Shown here piece after piece: positions 5,014 to 5,095 of a stretch of DNA of 5,095 nt. Each line of letters opens with the position of its first letter. Position 1 is the first letter of the stretch. Both the position numbers and the translations under genes were made by a program. Source of the stretch: an uncultured Gammaproteobacteria bacterium (GTDB lineage: Bacteria; Pseudomonadota; Gammaproteobacteria; Steroidobacterales; GCA-2729495); the NCBI GenBank assembly GCA_937958785.1, contig CALGMY010000172.1, forward strand, positions 1-5,095, in the 5' to 3' direction. A model generated the notes under the pieces. That model made no database searches and had not been told where the DNA came from. It saw nothing but the letters and a program-made list of their open reading frames with translations.

Positions 5014-5019
5014 TCCTCC
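5014..5019 (-). promoter_or_regulatory. Ribosome binding site of the RIC-like gene
   Basis: GGAGGA on the minus strand lies 7 nt before the ATG at 5006. It decides the start in favour of this ATG over the in-frame codon at 5057. Confidence 0.85.
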
Positions 5020-5051
5020 GGTAGCCACAGTGCCTGCCGGGGGCGGGGCGG

Positions 5052-5069
5052 GTACATACGGGGTTGTAC
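5052..5069. promoter_or_regulatory. Dyad GTACA-N8-TGTAC upstream of the RIC-like operon
   Basis: GTACATACGGGGTTGTAC has perfect 5-bp arms, 45 bp upstream of the RIC-like start codon. The position suits an operator or activator site. It does not match the FNR, NsrR or sigma-54 consensus as I know them, and promoter boxes are not clear in the short stretch left in the window. Confidence 0.35.
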
Positions 5070-5095
5070 GAACGGGTGCCGGGGTAAGCTGCCCG

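Noticed and set aside
4290..5024. 244-residue plus-strand frame opposite the RIC-like gene
   Set aside because: Antisense shadow of a gene with clear iron-ligand motifs and a strong ribosome binding site.
5055..5057. In-frame start at 5057 for the RIC-like protein
   Set aside because: The added residues are Pro-rich and outside the family pattern; they read through the strong GGAGGA that serves the ATG at 5006.
1..5095. CRISPR array, tRNA, rRNA, transposase or prophage genes
   Set aside because: No regularly spaced repeats, no tRNA-like fold and no mobile-element protein motifs were seen on either strand.

Overview
The window looks like chromosomal DNA from a high-GC Gram-negative bacterium, most likely a proteobacterium (gammaproteobacterial or a related lineage). 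This rests on very high G/C at third codon positions, a fused exosortase/EpsI protein with a PEP-CTERM-like substrate, a UrcA-family protein, and a TSP3/dockerin-type surface protein tail. Species cannot be assigned from the sequence alone.

Layout, left to right. (1) Positions 2-505, +: the C-terminal end of a secreted multidomain protein: a beta-type bacterial repeat, a calcium-binding TSP type-3-like stretch and a two-loop dockerin-like module. (2) Positions 506-814: a regulatory intergenic region with a near-consensus sigma-54 promoter (760-775) and upstream dyads that could be activator sites. (3) Positions 815-1078, +: a tiny 87-aa exported protein with signal peptide, uncharged Gly-rich mature part and a PEP-CTERM-like tail. 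(4) Positions 998-2605, -: an exosortase fused to an EpsI domain, convergent with gene 3 and overlapping its last 81 bp in codon register. (5) Positions 2749-3189, +: a UrcA-family exported protein of unknown function, divergent from the exosortase. (6) Positions 4242-5006 and 3214-4236, both -: a two-gene operon of a RIC/YtfE-like di-iron hemerythrin protein followed 5 bp later by a luciferase-like (LLM) flavin- or F420-dependent oxidoreductase.

How the genes fit together. Genes 3 and 4 form an enzyme-substrate neighbourhood: the small protein would be exported by Sec, held in the inner membrane by its C-terminal helix and processed by the exosortase. Sigma-54 control of the substrate agrees with what is known of PEP-CTERM systems. 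The RIC-like/LLM operon is a separate module, probably for nitrosative/oxidative stress or Fe-S repair plus an unassigned redox reaction.

The most unusual points are the antisense, codon-aligned overlap between the sorting signal and the exosortase C-terminus, a perfect 12-bp hairpin inside that 3' end, a 19-bp imperfect direct repeat that ends both genes of the operon, and a histidine-ladder tandem repeat at the C-terminus of the RIC-like protein.
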